Assembly (NCBI RefSeq): GCF_030408735.1
Contig: NZ_CP047204.1
Span: forward strand, 124,001 to 188,000
Length of the DNA stretch: 64,000 bases
Reading direction: 5' to 3'
Source of the DNA: Corynebacterium faecale
GTDB lineage: Bacteria > Actinomycetota > Actinomycetes > Mycobacteriales > Mycobacteriaceae
In this document: piece after piece, positions 17,573-26,502 of the stretch
Numbering within the stretch: position 1 is the first letter of the stretch
How the letters are laid out: every line of letters starts with the position of its first letter
The notes under the pieces: generated by a model
What the model saw: only the letters and a program-made list of their open reading frames with translations
What the model was told of the DNA's origin: nothing
Database searches by the model: none
Program-made: the position numbers and the translations under genes

Positions 17573-18429
17573 TGCCAGCTTTTGAGGCACAGCCAGGAAT
17601 GCCGTACTGGATCGATCTGACCACCTCGGATATCGCGAAGTCCTCCTACTTCTACGAAAACGTCCTCGGATGGGAGATCAACGAGGTCAACGCCGGTTAC
17701 CGCATGGCGCGGGTCCAGGGTCTGCCCGTTGCCGGCTTCATCGAGCAGCCGGAAGAAACCACCATCCCGGACACCTGGATCACCTACTTCCTGTCCTACA
17801 ACCTGGATGAGGTCACCGCCAAGGTGGTTGAGCTGGGAGGACGTATCCTGGCAGAACCCACCGAGGTGTTCCTGGGGCGCATGGTCCTGGCCGTGGACAC
17901 CGCCGGCGCCCTCTTCGGTCTCATCGAACCCGGCAGCGAGGAATCCTTCGTGGCCGCCGGCGAGCCGGGAACCCCGGTCTGGCATGAGTTGACCACCGTG
18001 ACCAGGTACCCGGAGGCCGTGGACTTCTACGGTGAACTCTTCAACTGGATGACCTCTGAGCTCTCCAGCGAGGAGGGGGAGGGTGGGTTCCGCTACACCA
18101 CCGCGCTTGTCGACGGCGCCGCCTTCGCCGGTGTCTACGATGCCAAGGGCCAGTTCCCGCCCCAGGTGCCGAGCTTCTGGCAGACCTACCTGGGTGTGCT
18201 CAGCGTCGATGACGCCGTGGAGAAGGCCCGCGAGTTCGGCGGCGATGTCATCCGCGAACCGTGGGAATCAGAGTTTGGTCGCATGGCGCTGATCTCTGAT
18301 TCCACCGGAGCTACGCTCACCATCTGCGATGTGGATGAGCCCGTGGAGGAGGAAGCCAGCGAGGCCGAGGACCTGCTCGACATCGACCTCAGTGCCTTCG
18401 AGGAACAGCTGCGCAGGGACAACGCTTAA
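17572..18429 (+). CDS. VOC (glyoxalase/bleomycin-resistance) family protein, two domains
   Basis: 285 aa. Two VOC modules are visible: residues about 8-125 (GMPYWIDLTTSDIAKSSYFYENVLGW...AEPTEVFLGRMVLAVDTAGALFGLIEP) and about 130-255 (GTPVWHELTTVTRYPEAVDFYGELFNW...EPWESEFGRMALISDSTGATLTI), followed by an acidic tail. Each module resembles hydroxylase-type VOC proteins of actinomycetes. The reaction is unknown. Translationally coupled to the S4 gene. Confidence 0.85.
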   Translation: MPAFEAQPGMPYWIDLTTSDIAKSSYFYENVLGWEINEVNAGYRMARVQGLPVAGFIEQPEETTIPDTWITYFLSYNLDEVTAKVVELGGRILAEPTEVFLGRMVLAVDTAGALFGLIEPGSEESFVAAGEPGTPVWHELTTVTRYPEAVDFYGELFNWMTSELSSEEGEGGFRYTTALVDGAAFAGVYDAKGQFPPQVPSFWQTYLGVLSVDDAVEKAREFGGDVIREPWESEFGRMALISDSTGATLTICDVDEPVEEEASEAEDLLDIDLSAFEEQLRRDNA

Positions 18430-18459
18430 GTACCGGTTACTCGCGGGTCATCTCAACTG

Positions 18460-18798
18460 ATGGACGATCTTCACCTCGATGAACTGACCTCCCGGGTGTT
18501 GGACTGCGTCGACCTGATCCCACCCGGGCGCGTGGCCACCTACGGGGATATCGCCGCGATGGTGGGCACCGGCCCACGGCAGGTTGGGCGCATCATGGCC
18601 ACCCACGGTCACCTCAGCAACTGGTGGCGGGTGGTCCGCGCCGACGGTGGTTCCCAGGTGGCTGACCGCGCCCGTATGAAGTGGGAAGCTGAGGGGATCA
18701 CCCACGGTCGCGCCCGCTTATGGAAGGTCCGCATGTCACAGCACCGGATCGGGGTGGATGAGGTGCAGAAAATCGTGGACAGGCTTTCTTCACCTTGA
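18460..18798 (+). CDS. atl: Alkyltransferase-like protein (Atl), active-site Cys replaced by Trp
   Basis: 112 aa, the size of stand-alone Atl proteins. It has the MGMT DNA-binding domain with ATYGDIAAMVGTGPRQVGRIMATHG (base-flipping Tyr28 and Arg finger). The PCHR active site reads NWWR (residues 54-57), with Trp55 in place of the acceptor Cys. Atl proteins cannot remove alkyl groups themselves. They bind O6-alkylguanine and hand it to nucleotide excision repair. It is the third alkylation-repair gene within 3.7 kb. Confidence 0.88.
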   Translation: MDDLHLDELTSRVLDCVDLIPPGRVATYGDIAAMVGTGPRQVGRIMATHGHLSNWWRVVRADGGSQVADRARMKWEAEGITHGRARLWKVRMSQHRIGVDEVQKIVDRLSSP

Positions 18799-18870
18799 CC
18801 CATGCCGGTCTGTGGTCAGGTTAAGCTGGGCAGCGATCTGAGCCAGCATCGTTGAAAGTGAGCCACGACC

Positions 18871-19935
18871 ATGACCACCCCACACCATTCTCTGCCCGTA
18901 CGCGCGTGGGGCGTGACCGCCACGGCGCAGCCCCTGGAACCAGTGACCATCACCCGCCGTGAACTTCGTGCCGATGATGTGTCCATCGACATTGAGTTCT
19001 CCGGCATCTGCCACTCAGATATCCACACCGCCAGCGGTGAATGGGGCGAGCGGGAATATCCGCTGGTGCCGGGCCATGAGATCATCGGGCGGGTCGCCGC
19101 GGTCGGGGATGCTGTGACGCGTTACCAGGTGGGGGATCGTGTTGGTGTGGGATGCTTCGTCAACTCCTGTGGCACCTGCGAACCATGCCTGGCCGGCCAG
19201 CACTCCTACTGCGTCACGGGGCCGGTTCCCACCTATGGACAACCTGATCGTTATGCCGATGGGGACATCACCCGCGGTGGTTATTCCCAGGCCATCGTGG
19301 TGAAGGAGGACTTCGTGGTCCGGATCCCCGATACCCTTGATCCAGCGGCGGCGGCACCACTGTTGTGCGCGGGCATCACCACCTACTCACCCCTCAAGCA
19401 CCACGGTGCGGGTCCGGGGAAGAAGGTGGGCATCATCGGCCTGGGTGGCATCGGTCATGTCGCGGTGAAAATTGCCGTGGCCATGGGAGCCGAGGTGGTG
19501 GTGTTTTCCCATTCCACCGCCAAGCGGGAGGACGCACTGAAATTCGGTGCGGTTGAGCATGTCTCCACCGCGGACCCTGATTTTGCGATGCAGTGGCATG
19601 GGCAGTTCGATGTCATCCTCAACACCGTCAGCGTGGATCTGGAGATCCCCACCTACCTGTCGCTACTGCGTTTCGATGGTGCCCTCGTCGCGCTCGGGCT
19701 TCCGGCCGCACCGATGCAGGTACCCACCCGTCTGCTGACCTCCCAGCGGCGCACCCTCACCGGCTCGCTGGTGGGTGGCATCCCGGAAACCCAGGAGATG
19801 CTGGACTTCTGCGCACACCACAACATCACCGCGGAGATCGAACTCATCGTGGCAAGCCAGATCAACGAAGCCTATGAGCGCACCATCAATGCGGATGTGC
19901 GCTACCGCTTCGTGATCGACGCCTCCACGTTCTAG
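18871..19935 (+). CDS. Zinc-dependent NAD(P) alcohol/aldehyde dehydrogenase (CAD type)
   Basis: 354 aa medium-chain dehydrogenase. It shows catalytic zinc ligands in SGICHSDIHTASGEWG and PLVPGHEIIGRV, structural zinc cysteines in GVGCFVNSCGTCEPCLAGQHSYC, and the Rossmann motif GIIGLGGIGHVAVKIA. The overall pattern matches cinnamyl-alcohol/YahK-type dehydrogenases, which act mostly as NADPH-dependent aldehyde reductases. The ATG is preceded by a GTGAGCCACGACC stretch with only a weak ribosome site. It converges with, and overlaps by 4 nt, the hydrolase gene. Confidence 0.9.
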   Translation: MTTPHHSLPVRAWGVTATAQPLEPVTITRRELRADDVSIDIEFSGICHSDIHTASGEWGEREYPLVPGHEIIGRVAAVGDAVTRYQVGDRVGVGCFVNSCGTCEPCLAGQHSYCVTGPVPTYGQPDRYADGDITRGGYSQAIVVKEDFVVRIPDTLDPAAAAPLLCAGITTYSPLKHHGAGPGKKVGIIGLGGIGHVAVKIAVAMGAEVVVFSHSTAKREDALKFGAVEHVSTADPDFAMQWHGQFDVILNTVSVDLEIPTYLSLLRFDGALVALGLPAAPMQVPTRLLTSQRRTLTGSLVGGIPETQEMLDFCAHHNITAEIELIVASQINEAYERTINADVRYRFVIDASTF

Positions 19936-20858
19936 GCCAGCTTCTCCACGGTTTTCAGGAAGTCCGCGACATCCCTGATCTTCTCGCGGGCAACCTTCGG
20001 CGTGGAGATCCGGTGCAGGGACACATACTCCCTGGTGGTCACGTGTCCCGCAGCCTCCAGCCCTTCCGGGCGCCCTGCGATCTCATCATGGGTGGCGATC
20101 TGAGCCAGGGTGGATGGCCACTCTGTTGCCGCAGGCAACTGTGCGGAGCCGCGGACACCCTCAGGAAGTTTATCCACACTCCCGAGATCGGGGAAGGTGA
20201 GGATGAGGGCGTCGAAAAGCTTGGCGTTGAACACCGCCAACGCCGCACCCGAGGAATAACCCCAACCCGTCAGCGAGGTGGCATTGTGGTGGCGGGCGTA
20301 ACCGACCGCCTTGCCCACTGCCTCGTTCATCTCCGCGAGGGTATGCGACGGGGCGAGGGGATAATCCAGGTCCAGGATGGTGGTGCCGGACAGCTCCGCG
20401 GCCGCGGCCACCTCAGGACGCCACTGAAATTCCAAGGCATCCCCTGAACCACGCCACCAGCCACCACTGTGGAAGGACACAGCCCACCGACCGGTCGGGT
20501 TGGAGGGTATGAACACCGCACCACCCACATCCGGTACCGGTTCCACAGAGACATCTCCGATATAGGCGACCCCGGGCATCGCATGATCCACCGCGGAGCC
20601 GAGCATCAGCATCGCGGAGTGCGTGATGCGGTCCGGGAGGTGGGCGATGTAGCGGTCTGCGGGATCCGGATCACCGGCGCCACCGGCCCAGGGAGGAGTG
20701 AAGTCGGGGAGGGGATAGTGGGCATCGAAATATGAGGCGAGCTGTTCCAGCTGCTCCTCATCGTTGAGTTCGCGGTCGATGCCACCAACCTCGAACTCAT
20801 CACGGAAACGCTGTTCCTGCTGTTCGGTCGTCTCTTCTGGAGTGTTCTTCTCAGCCAT
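19932..20858 (-). CDS. Alpha/beta-hydrolase fold protein
   Basis: 308 aa from the ATG at 20856-20858, preceded by AAGGTGG at good spacing. An acidic, Gln-rich N-terminus precedes an alpha/beta-hydrolase core: WAVSFHSGGWWRGSG (oxyanion-hole region), TILDLDYPLAPSHTLAEM and the nucleophile elbow WGYSSGAAL (GxSxG). The HGGGW and DYPLAP features resemble the hormone-sensitive-lipase/esterase branch. The substrate is unknown. No signal peptide. Confidence 0.75.
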   Translation of the reverse strand: MAEKNTPEETTEQQEQRFRDEFEVGGIDRELNDEEQLEQLASYFDAHYPLPDFTPPWAGGAGDPDPADRYIAHLPDRITHSAMLMLGSAVDHAMPGVAYIGDVSVEPVPDVGGAVFIPSNPTGRWAVSFHSGGWWRGSGDALEFQWRPEVAAAAELSGTTILDLDYPLAPSHTLAEMNEAVGKAVGYARHHNATSLTGWGYSSGAALAVFNAKLFDALILTFPDLGSVDKLPEGVRGSAQLPAATEWPSTLAQIATHDEIAGRPEGLEAAGHVTTREYVSLHRISTPKVAREKIRDVADFLKTVEKLA

Positions 20859-21002
20859 GGCAACCACCTTAGTTCGCATGGTGGACACGGGGGCACGGAT
20901 TGTCCCGCGGACGGTCAATATCACAGTCGACCGTGCTCTCCTGATGCACAATCAGTCTTGTGTGTCCCCTGGGTTTCACCGATTCTCTGCTTGGGGCTGA
21001 TT

Positions 21003-21055
21003 GGGTCTGCGCCGAGTCTGCACCGATTCTGCGCCGAGTTTGCGCCGACTCTGTT
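21003..21055. repeat. Imperfect 12-13 bp repeats upstream of the cap-like gene
   Basis: The stretch holds four imperfect copies of TCTGCGCCGAGT (variants TCTGCACCGAT, TTTGCGCCGACT). It lies in the 286-bp divergent gap (20859-21144) that also carries the promoters of the hydrolase and of the gene at 21145. It could be an operator array or simple slippage. Confidence 0.5.
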
Positions 21056-21144
21056 CGTCCTGAATTCCACCCACCCCCAAACCGTGTCGACGCGTAGTCT
21101 GGATCTACAAATACTTTTCCTCACTTTATTTGGAGAGATGTGCC

Positions 21145-21768
21145 ATGAGCGGCGTAGCCAAAATGTACGACACCACCATCGTTCCGTCCAAGGATGAAGT
21201 TGCCCGTAACTGGGCAGGTTCGGTGACCCTCAAGGGAAGCTACCGCCTGGTCGATACCGTGGATGAGGAGGTGGGCATTGAAGTGCTGATAGCCACTGAT
21301 CTGGATGAGCGCCTCGTGCAGATCCCCTTCAGCTACCGCCCGTCTGAAATCAATCCGGAGGAGACGCTCTCCACCATCGAACACGGCGTCCTGGGCCAGC
21401 GTTGGGTGACCAACGCACTCGGCGATCCTGTGGCTGTTCGTGAGATCATCCGCACCATCCTCACCGGTGATGACGGTGCCTCCCGCGACGATGGCGTTGG
21501 CCCTTACCTGGACATCCGCGGCACTGGCACCGAGACCGACCTCAAGCTTGCCGACGTAGAACTGACTGAATCCACCCGCCAGCGTGCCGTGGGAACCGTC
21601 GAGGTCAATGGGCGTCGCCGCCAGTTCCTCCTCCGTCTCCCTCATGTGCTGGCAGGATTCAAGCACACCGGTCGCGGCCACAGCGCCACCGCCCTTCGCC
21701 TGGTGGCACCCCACCCGGGACAGAAGGATCGCGAACTGCTCATCGCCGAGTTCAACTGGATGGAATAA
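21145..21768 (+). CDS. Maltokinase N-terminal cap-like domain protein
   Basis: 207 aa from the ATG at 21145, with GGAGAG 7 nt upstream. The sequence (EVGIEVLIATDLDERLVQIPFSYRP..., EHGVLGQRWVTNALGDPVAVREIIRTIL) resembles the cap domain that precedes the kinase fold of actinobacterial maltokinases, here as a free-standing protein. No kinase motifs are present. Stand-alone cap proteins have no firmly established function that I know of. Confidence 0.65.
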   Translation: MSGVAKMYDTTIVPSKDEVARNWAGSVTLKGSYRLVDTVDEEVGIEVLIATDLDERLVQIPFSYRPSEINPEETLSTIEHGVLGQRWVTNALGDPVAVREIIRTILTGDDGASRDDGVGPYLDIRGTGTETDLKLADVELTESTRQRAVGTVEVNGRRRQFLLRLPHVLAGFKHTGRGHSATALRLVAPHPGQKDRELLIAEFNWME

Positions 21769-21774
21769 TACGGG

Positions 21775-22167
21775 TTATTCCAGGCCTCTCCAGATGAGGT
21801 TGAAAGCCTTCAAACAGCGTTGTTTGGTCTCGCCCGTAATGGGCTCGCCCCGTACAACGATCTGATAGTAGAAGACACCGTAGATTGCATCGAGCGCAGC
21901 CTCGATATCGGTGTCTTCTCTGATTTCACCGCGGTCCCGGGCAAGATCCAGGGCATCTTCCAGAGCTCTGCGGCGATTCGCCATATGTGTTTCCCAGTAG
22001 GCCTGCTGCAGTTCACGATCAACCATGACCAGCTGCAACCGTTTCCGGAATATCCCATCTGAATACTGCCCCTGGGACTCCTCGGTCCGGTTGAACATCA
22101 TATCGACAAGGGCATCTTCTACTTGGCCGGTGATCTCCACGGACGGGAAGACCCGTCCACTGTCCAT
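21775..22167 (-). pseudogene. TetR-family regulator, C-terminal remnant without HTH
   Basis: 130 codons. The sequence resembles only the ligand-binding C-terminal half of TetR regulators (QLVMVDRELQQAYWETHMANRRRALEDALDLARDRGEIREDTDIEAALDAIYGVFYYQIVVRGEP). The N-terminal helix-turn-helix is missing, and none of the reading frames upstream to 22330 encodes one. It is either a decayed regulator or a small ligand-binding leftover. It converges with the cap-like gene 6 nt away. Confidence 0.7.
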
Positions 22168-22365
22168 GGGCGACCGGGCCCCCGTGGGCGACCGAGCTGG
22201 CTGGTGGAAGGGGAAAAGGGAGACATTGGTTCATCCCCCGGCATTCTGGGCGGAACCGGTGTTGGCGAATGCCGATATCCCCCAAGTCATGCCAGAGCAC
22301 CCCCCCCACTCAGGTGGTGGGGAGAATGAGACAATGATGGGGGCCCGGGTAAGCGAAGCTTGCCT

Positions 22366-24303
22366 TTACCAGATTGCGATGCGGTCCTCGGGCTTGATAT
22401 AAACCGCGGAACCCTCCTGCACATCAAAGGCCTCATAGAACTCAGCAATATTGCCGGCGATGGTGTTGCAACGGAACTCCGCGGGGGAGTGCGGATCGAT
22501 CGCCAGATACTGCACGGCCATCTCCGGACGGATCGCCGTGCGCCAGACACGCGCCCACGACAGGAAGAGACGCTGCAGACCGTTGAACTTCCGGTCGGCC
22601 AGCTCAGACTCTGCACCGTCGGCAGCAAACGGGGCCTCGGGGGAGGTTTCAAATGTCAGGCCCTTGTCCGCCAGATATTTGCGATAAGCCACCACCGCGA
22701 TACCCAATCCGCCCAGGTCACCGATATTTTCACCGACAGTGAACGCGCCGTTGACACCAGTGGTCTTGATGTCATTCTTCTTCAACACCGCTGGAACCAG
22801 GCCATCGAACTGGTCAATCAGTTTGGTGGTGAGCTTCGTGAACTCCGTCCGGTCCTCCTCAGTCCACCAGGAATTCAGATTGCCGTCGCCGTCATACTGG
22901 CTACCCTGATCATCAAAACCATGCCCGATCTCATGGCCGATGACAGCACCAATCGCACCGAAGTTCTCAGCGGCATCAGCCTCAGGATCGAAGAACGGCG
23001 GCCGGAGAATCGCAGCGGGGAAGGTGATGTCATTAACCACCGGGTTGTAGAAGGCATTAACCGTCTGCGGGGTGGTCACCCACTCTTCCCGGTCGGCGGG
23101 TTTCCCGATCTTATTCAGCTCATAATCATGCCGGAACGCAGTACCCCGCCGTACATTCTCCACCAGATCCGCGCCGCTGGCACTGAACTCCAGCCCCTCA
23201 AAAGAACGCCATTTCTCCGGGTAACCGATCTTCGCGTTGAACTTCTCGAGCTTTTCCAGCGCCCGCTCCCGCGTCGCCGGCGTCATCCACGCAAGACTGC
23301 TGATCCGCTCGCGGTAGGCCGCGACCAGATAATCGACGAGTTCGAGCATCTCCGCCTTGCTGCTTGGCGGAAAGTGCTTTTCGACGAACCGCCTACCTAT
23401 CTCCTCACCGACCGTCCTCTCCGCCAGGGCGATCGCCCGCTTCCAACGATCCTTCTGCATGGTCACCCCCGAGAGCTTCGTTCCATAGAAATCGAAGTTT
23501 GCCTGCGAACTCTCCTCAGACAGCAGACCTGCCCGACTCCGCAGCACATGCCACGTGGCCCACAGCTGCCAATCCGCCAGACGATCAGGCGTGAGCAGCT
23601 TATTCAGATGCTCCGTATAGGACGGCATCATGTTCACCAGCTTCACCTGAGGAAGATTCGAGCCGATCAGCAGCGCACGGACCCGACTCGGCACCTCCTC
23701 GAACTCCATCGGATTATGGGTGGCCACCGCATCACGGGTCTTCACCACATCCCAGTGCCCACGGGCGATCTCTGTTTCCAGGGCGACGATGCGCTTCGCA
23801 GCAGTATCCGCATCCAGACCAAACAGACGGGTCGGATCTAAAAGACCCAGCATGCGGGCGACATGCTCCCCGTAACTCTGCAGCGTGTCCGCATGGGACT
23901 CATCACGGTAGTACGCCTCATCCGGCAGGCCGATACCCGACTGCATGATGTAGGCAATCGCGTCATTGGATGAGGAACCCTTCTCCACCCAGTAACCGAT
24001 CGGCGCCCCCACGCCCTCCCGGTCAAGCTCACCCAGAACCGTGGCGAACTCATCGATATTGGCCACTGACAATCTGTCCAGATCCGAATCGATGGCCTTG
24101 ACACCAATCTCATCGATGGTCTCTGCATCCATGAACGAGGCATAAATCGCGCCCGCACGCCCGGAATCCTCCCTCACGATCTGATGGACGTCCTCCTCCG
24201 CATCATCACGAAGCTTATGGAATGTCCCATCCACCGCGCGATCATCCGGGATGACGTGCGTATCGAGCCAAGGACCATTTACATAACGATAGAGATCTTT
24301 CAT
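22366..24303 (-). CDS. pepO: M13 family zinc endopeptidase (neprilysin/PepO-like)
   Basis: 645 aa from the ATG at 24303. The M13 motifs are complete: HEIGH at 457-461 (zinc ligands and catalytic Glu), ENIGDLGG at 525-532 (third zinc ligand E525), and NAFYNPVVNDITFPAAIL, the substrate-binding NAFY. The C-terminus ends PEDRIAIW, the typical CxxW-like end without Cys. There is no signal peptide, so unlike eukaryotic M13 enzymes it is cytoplasmic, as in other actinobacterial PepO proteins. Role: degradation of oligopeptides. A palindromic repeat locus lies directly upstream of the start. Confidence 0.92.
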   Translation of the reverse strand: MKDLYRYVNGPWLDTHVIPDDRAVDGTFHKLRDDAEEDVHQIVREDSGRAGAIYASFMDAETIDEIGVKAIDSDLDRLSVANIDEFATVLGELDREGVGAPIGYWVEKGSSSNDAIAYIMQSGIGLPDEAYYRDESHADTLQSYGEHVARMLGLLDPTRLFGLDADTAAKRIVALETEIARGHWDVVKTRDAVATHNPMEFEEVPSRVRALLIGSNLPQVKLVNMMPSYTEHLNKLLTPDRLADWQLWATWHVLRSRAGLLSEESSQANFDFYGTKLSGVTMQKDRWKRAIALAERTVGEEIGRRFVEKHFPPSSKAEMLELVDYLVAAYRERISSLAWMTPATRERALEKLEKFNAKIGYPEKWRSFEGLEFSASGADLVENVRRGTAFRHDYELNKIGKPADREEWVTTPQTVNAFYNPVVNDITFPAAILRPPFFDPEADAAENFGAIGAVIGHEIGHGFDDQGSQYDGDGNLNSWWTEEDRTEFTKLTTKLIDQFDGLVPAVLKKNDIKTTGVNGAFTVGENIGDLGGLGIAVVAYRKYLADKGLTFETSPEAPFAADGAESELADRKFNGLQRLFLSWARVWRTAIRPEMAVQYLAIDPHSPAEFRCNTIAGNIAEFYEAFDVQEGSAVYIKPEDRIAIW

Positions 24304-24360
24304 ACGGCCCACTTTAGACAAGTCGCCTATCCGTGGGAGGCGCAGTGGGGTGGTGGCCTG

Positions 24361-24575
24361 TCGCGTGTGCATAAGGGTGCGGGTTACTCCGGCAGTAGGA
24401 CTTGCCCGGCGTCTAGTTGGTACCCTTTTGCCCGCCCGGCCCCGCCAAGCTCCCGCCCGGCCCCGTTGGACCCCCGCTTCGGCGGCGTTTTACCTGTCGC
24501 GTGTGCATAAGGGTGCGGGTTACTCCGGCAACAGGACCTGTCCGGCGTCTAGTCGGTACCCTTTTGCCCGCCCGG
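24361..24575. repeat. Palindromic intergenic repeat locus A (two copies)
   Basis: Two copies (about 24361-24436 and 24497-24572), 136 bp apart and near-identical over about 75 bp. Each starts GTGCATAAGGGTGCGGGTT and ends GGTACCCTTTTGCCCG. The ends form an imperfect inverted repeat around GCAAAAGGGT. The pair fills the 370-bp divergent gap (24304-24673) between pepO and the next gene, so it flanks both promoters. The same family recurs at about 33.2, 51.0 and 55.6 kb. Confidence 0.85.
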
Positions 24576-24673
24576 CTCCGCCCGGCCACGCCAAGCCCCG
24601 CTGAGCTCCCGCAAGCCCATCGGATACGATTCAGGAAACCCCAGCTACGAGTTCACCGGGTAGCCTTTGTAAC

Positions 24674-25447
24674 GTGAGTTCTACAGAGGGCATGTATCAG
24701 CTGAAACCCGTGGGGAGGGGGAGTCTGTGGTGGTCGATCATCGGATTGGCACTCGTACTTCTCCTGTTGCCGGTGGGTATCAATGCAGTGGTTCCGGAGC
24801 AAAGGAATAGCTATCAGCCATTAATCGTTGGATCGTTCGGTTATGAATGGGAAGTTCCGGTCGTCACGGAGGCAGACGCCCCGGTGATGTGTGAGATGAC
24901 AACCGATGAACTGCTTATGAAGTACTGGGAATGTAATGGCGATACAACGGTGGTCACCATGATGGTGGAGGATGTGGAGGATCCTGCTAATTCTCTCCGC
25001 CGCATGGTCCGGGCTGGTCTCACCACTCAGGTTTCGGATGATATTCCGGCTGTGAGCAGTGAGGATGGTCGTTCCCATGCGATGTACGTGCCGGGGGAGT
25101 CTGTGGGGGAGTTCGTGAATCTGCCGATTGTCGCTGTGAGCCAGCGCGGTGAAGGCGATTATGAGCACCTGACTGCGGTGGCGATCATCAACGGTTTCTC
25201 CAATGATTATTACGCCACCCATATCTGGTCGAGTATGGCTAAAGAACGTGGGTTGCCTTATGGGCAGGAGTTCCCGTTGGAAATGGAGGGATCGGAGGAT
25301 CCCTTCAATGACAGTCCCTTCGGTGAGCTGCCCTGGGATGAGCTGCCGTGGGAGGATCTGCTCAATGAACCGGAGGGTGTGGCCCCGGACAACCGCAACA
25401 ACCGTTTCGGCGATTTCGATACCGACCTGCAGGAGGAAACAGCATGA
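24674..25447 (+). CDS. Membrane-anchored extracytoplasmic protein, PrsW operon partner
   Basis: 257 aa, GTG start. A single transmembrane segment (about residues 18-37, WWSIIGLALVLLLLPVGINAVV) anchors a domain of about 180 aa outside the cell. Two Cys (about residues 74 and 87) could form a disulfide. The tail is acidic with a repeated (E/D)LPW pattern (GELPWDELPWEDLL). No family recognised. Its stop overlaps the start of the PrsW-like protease gene by 4 nt (ATGA), so it may be that protease's partner or substrate. Confidence 0.7.
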   Translation: MSSTEGMYQLKPVGRGSLWWSIIGLALVLLLLPVGINAVVPEQRNSYQPLIVGSFGYEWEVPVVTEADAPVMCEMTTDELLMKYWECNGDTTVVTMMVEDVEDPANSLRRMVRAGLTTQVSDDIPAVSSEDGRSHAMYVPGESVGEFVNLPIVAVSQRGEGDYEHLTAVAIINGFSNDYYATHIWSSMAKERGLPYGQEFPLEMEGSEDPFNDSPFGELPWDELPWEDLLNEPEGVAPDNRNNRFGDFDTDLQEETA

Positions 25448-26433
25448 GCCGTCTGTTCTCGGTGACCTTGTGGGTGCTGACCGTCCTGACGCTTCCGGTG
25501 ATTTTCCTCACCCTGGCGGGCACAGTATTCTTTGAGCCTCTCGCAGGTGTCCTGGGTGTGGTGTTCGCTGTGCTCTATCTCGTGATTGTCATCTGGGCGC
25601 TCAGCAGGACCCCTCTGTGGCCAGATTTCCGGTCGTTCCGGCGTACGCGGGAGGGGCGGAAACGTCGCAGGCACGGGTCGACCATGCAGTGGGTGGCGGC
25701 GTCGTTGCTCTGGGGTGCGTTCGTATCAACGGCTCTGTTGCTGGTGCCTGCCCAGGCCGTCATTGATCTGACCCGGAAGTGGGGGTGGGATTTCTTCATG
25801 GCGAGTTTCGGGGGTGCCTACCCGGAGGAAATCGTGAAGTCGTTGGGTATCGCGATCATTTTGTTAGTGTTCCGGCAGCTCAACAGGCCGTGGCATGGTC
25901 TTGTCACGGGCGCATTGGTGGGTTTGGGTTTCGAGGTCAATGAGAATTTCCTCTATGGAGTCACGGGTGCCCTGATTCACGCGAATTCTGATGTGGGTGG
26001 CGTTTTGTTCATGTGGGGTTCCCGCACGTTGTACGGCCCGCTCATCCACACGATTCTTTCGGCATTCGCCGGGTATGGCATCGCCCTCGCTTTCTTCCGT
26101 GCCAACAAAACCAGAGCGTGGCGATGGGGTGTCGCACTCGCCTGGATCTTCGTGGCCTTCGCCCTGCACTTCGCCTGGAACATGTTGTGGGACAGTAACA
26201 TCGCCAGCATCATCAATATCGTCGTGATCTCCCTGATCATGTACCCGCTGTTCATTTATCTCATCTGGCGCAACTGGCGCGATGCCCGCGCAGACGGCAC
26301 CTACGGTTATGCACCGGGCGTGATCACCACTACCCGGGACCTTGCGCTTATCGACGCCCCGACCACCCCACCGTCCCCCGCCGCCCTGCCGGTGGACACC
26401 CGGGGCGGGAAAGACGAAACCGCCATCGAATGA
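25444..26433 (+). CDS. PrsW-like intramembrane metalloprotease
   Basis: 329 aa with about eight helices. The PrsW/CAAX-protease-like motifs are present in order: EExxK (E128-E129...K132, in GAYPEEIVKSLG), GLGFEVNENFLYG, GPLIHTILSAFAGYGIA and FALHFAWNM. In Bacillus, PrsW cleaves the anti-sigma factor RsiW; many actinobacterial relatives have no known target. Coupled translation with the anchored protein at 24674 suggests the pair acts together at the membrane. The cytoplasmic tail (about 35 aa) is disordered. Confidence 0.85.
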   Translation: MSRLFSVTLWVLTVLTLPVIFLTLAGTVFFEPLAGVLGVVFAVLYLVIVIWALSRTPLWPDFRSFRRTREGRKRRRHGSTMQWVAASLLWGAFVSTALLLVPAQAVIDLTRKWGWDFFMASFGGAYPEEIVKSLGIAIILLVFRQLNRPWHGLVTGALVGLGFEVNENFLYGVTGALIHANSDVGGVLFMWGSRTLYGPLIHTILSAFAGYGIALAFFRANKTRAWRWGVALAWIFVAFALHFAWNMLWDSNIASIINIVVISLIMYPLFIYLIWRNWRDARADGTYGYAPGVITTTRDLALIDAPTTPPSPAALPVDTRGGKDETAIE

Positions 26434-26502
26434 TGGCGGCCATGCGGAGACCGGCTTTGCGTCAGGGGATCTGTTCTCCCGGTGGGGGCGGCCTCTCGAT
26501 AG

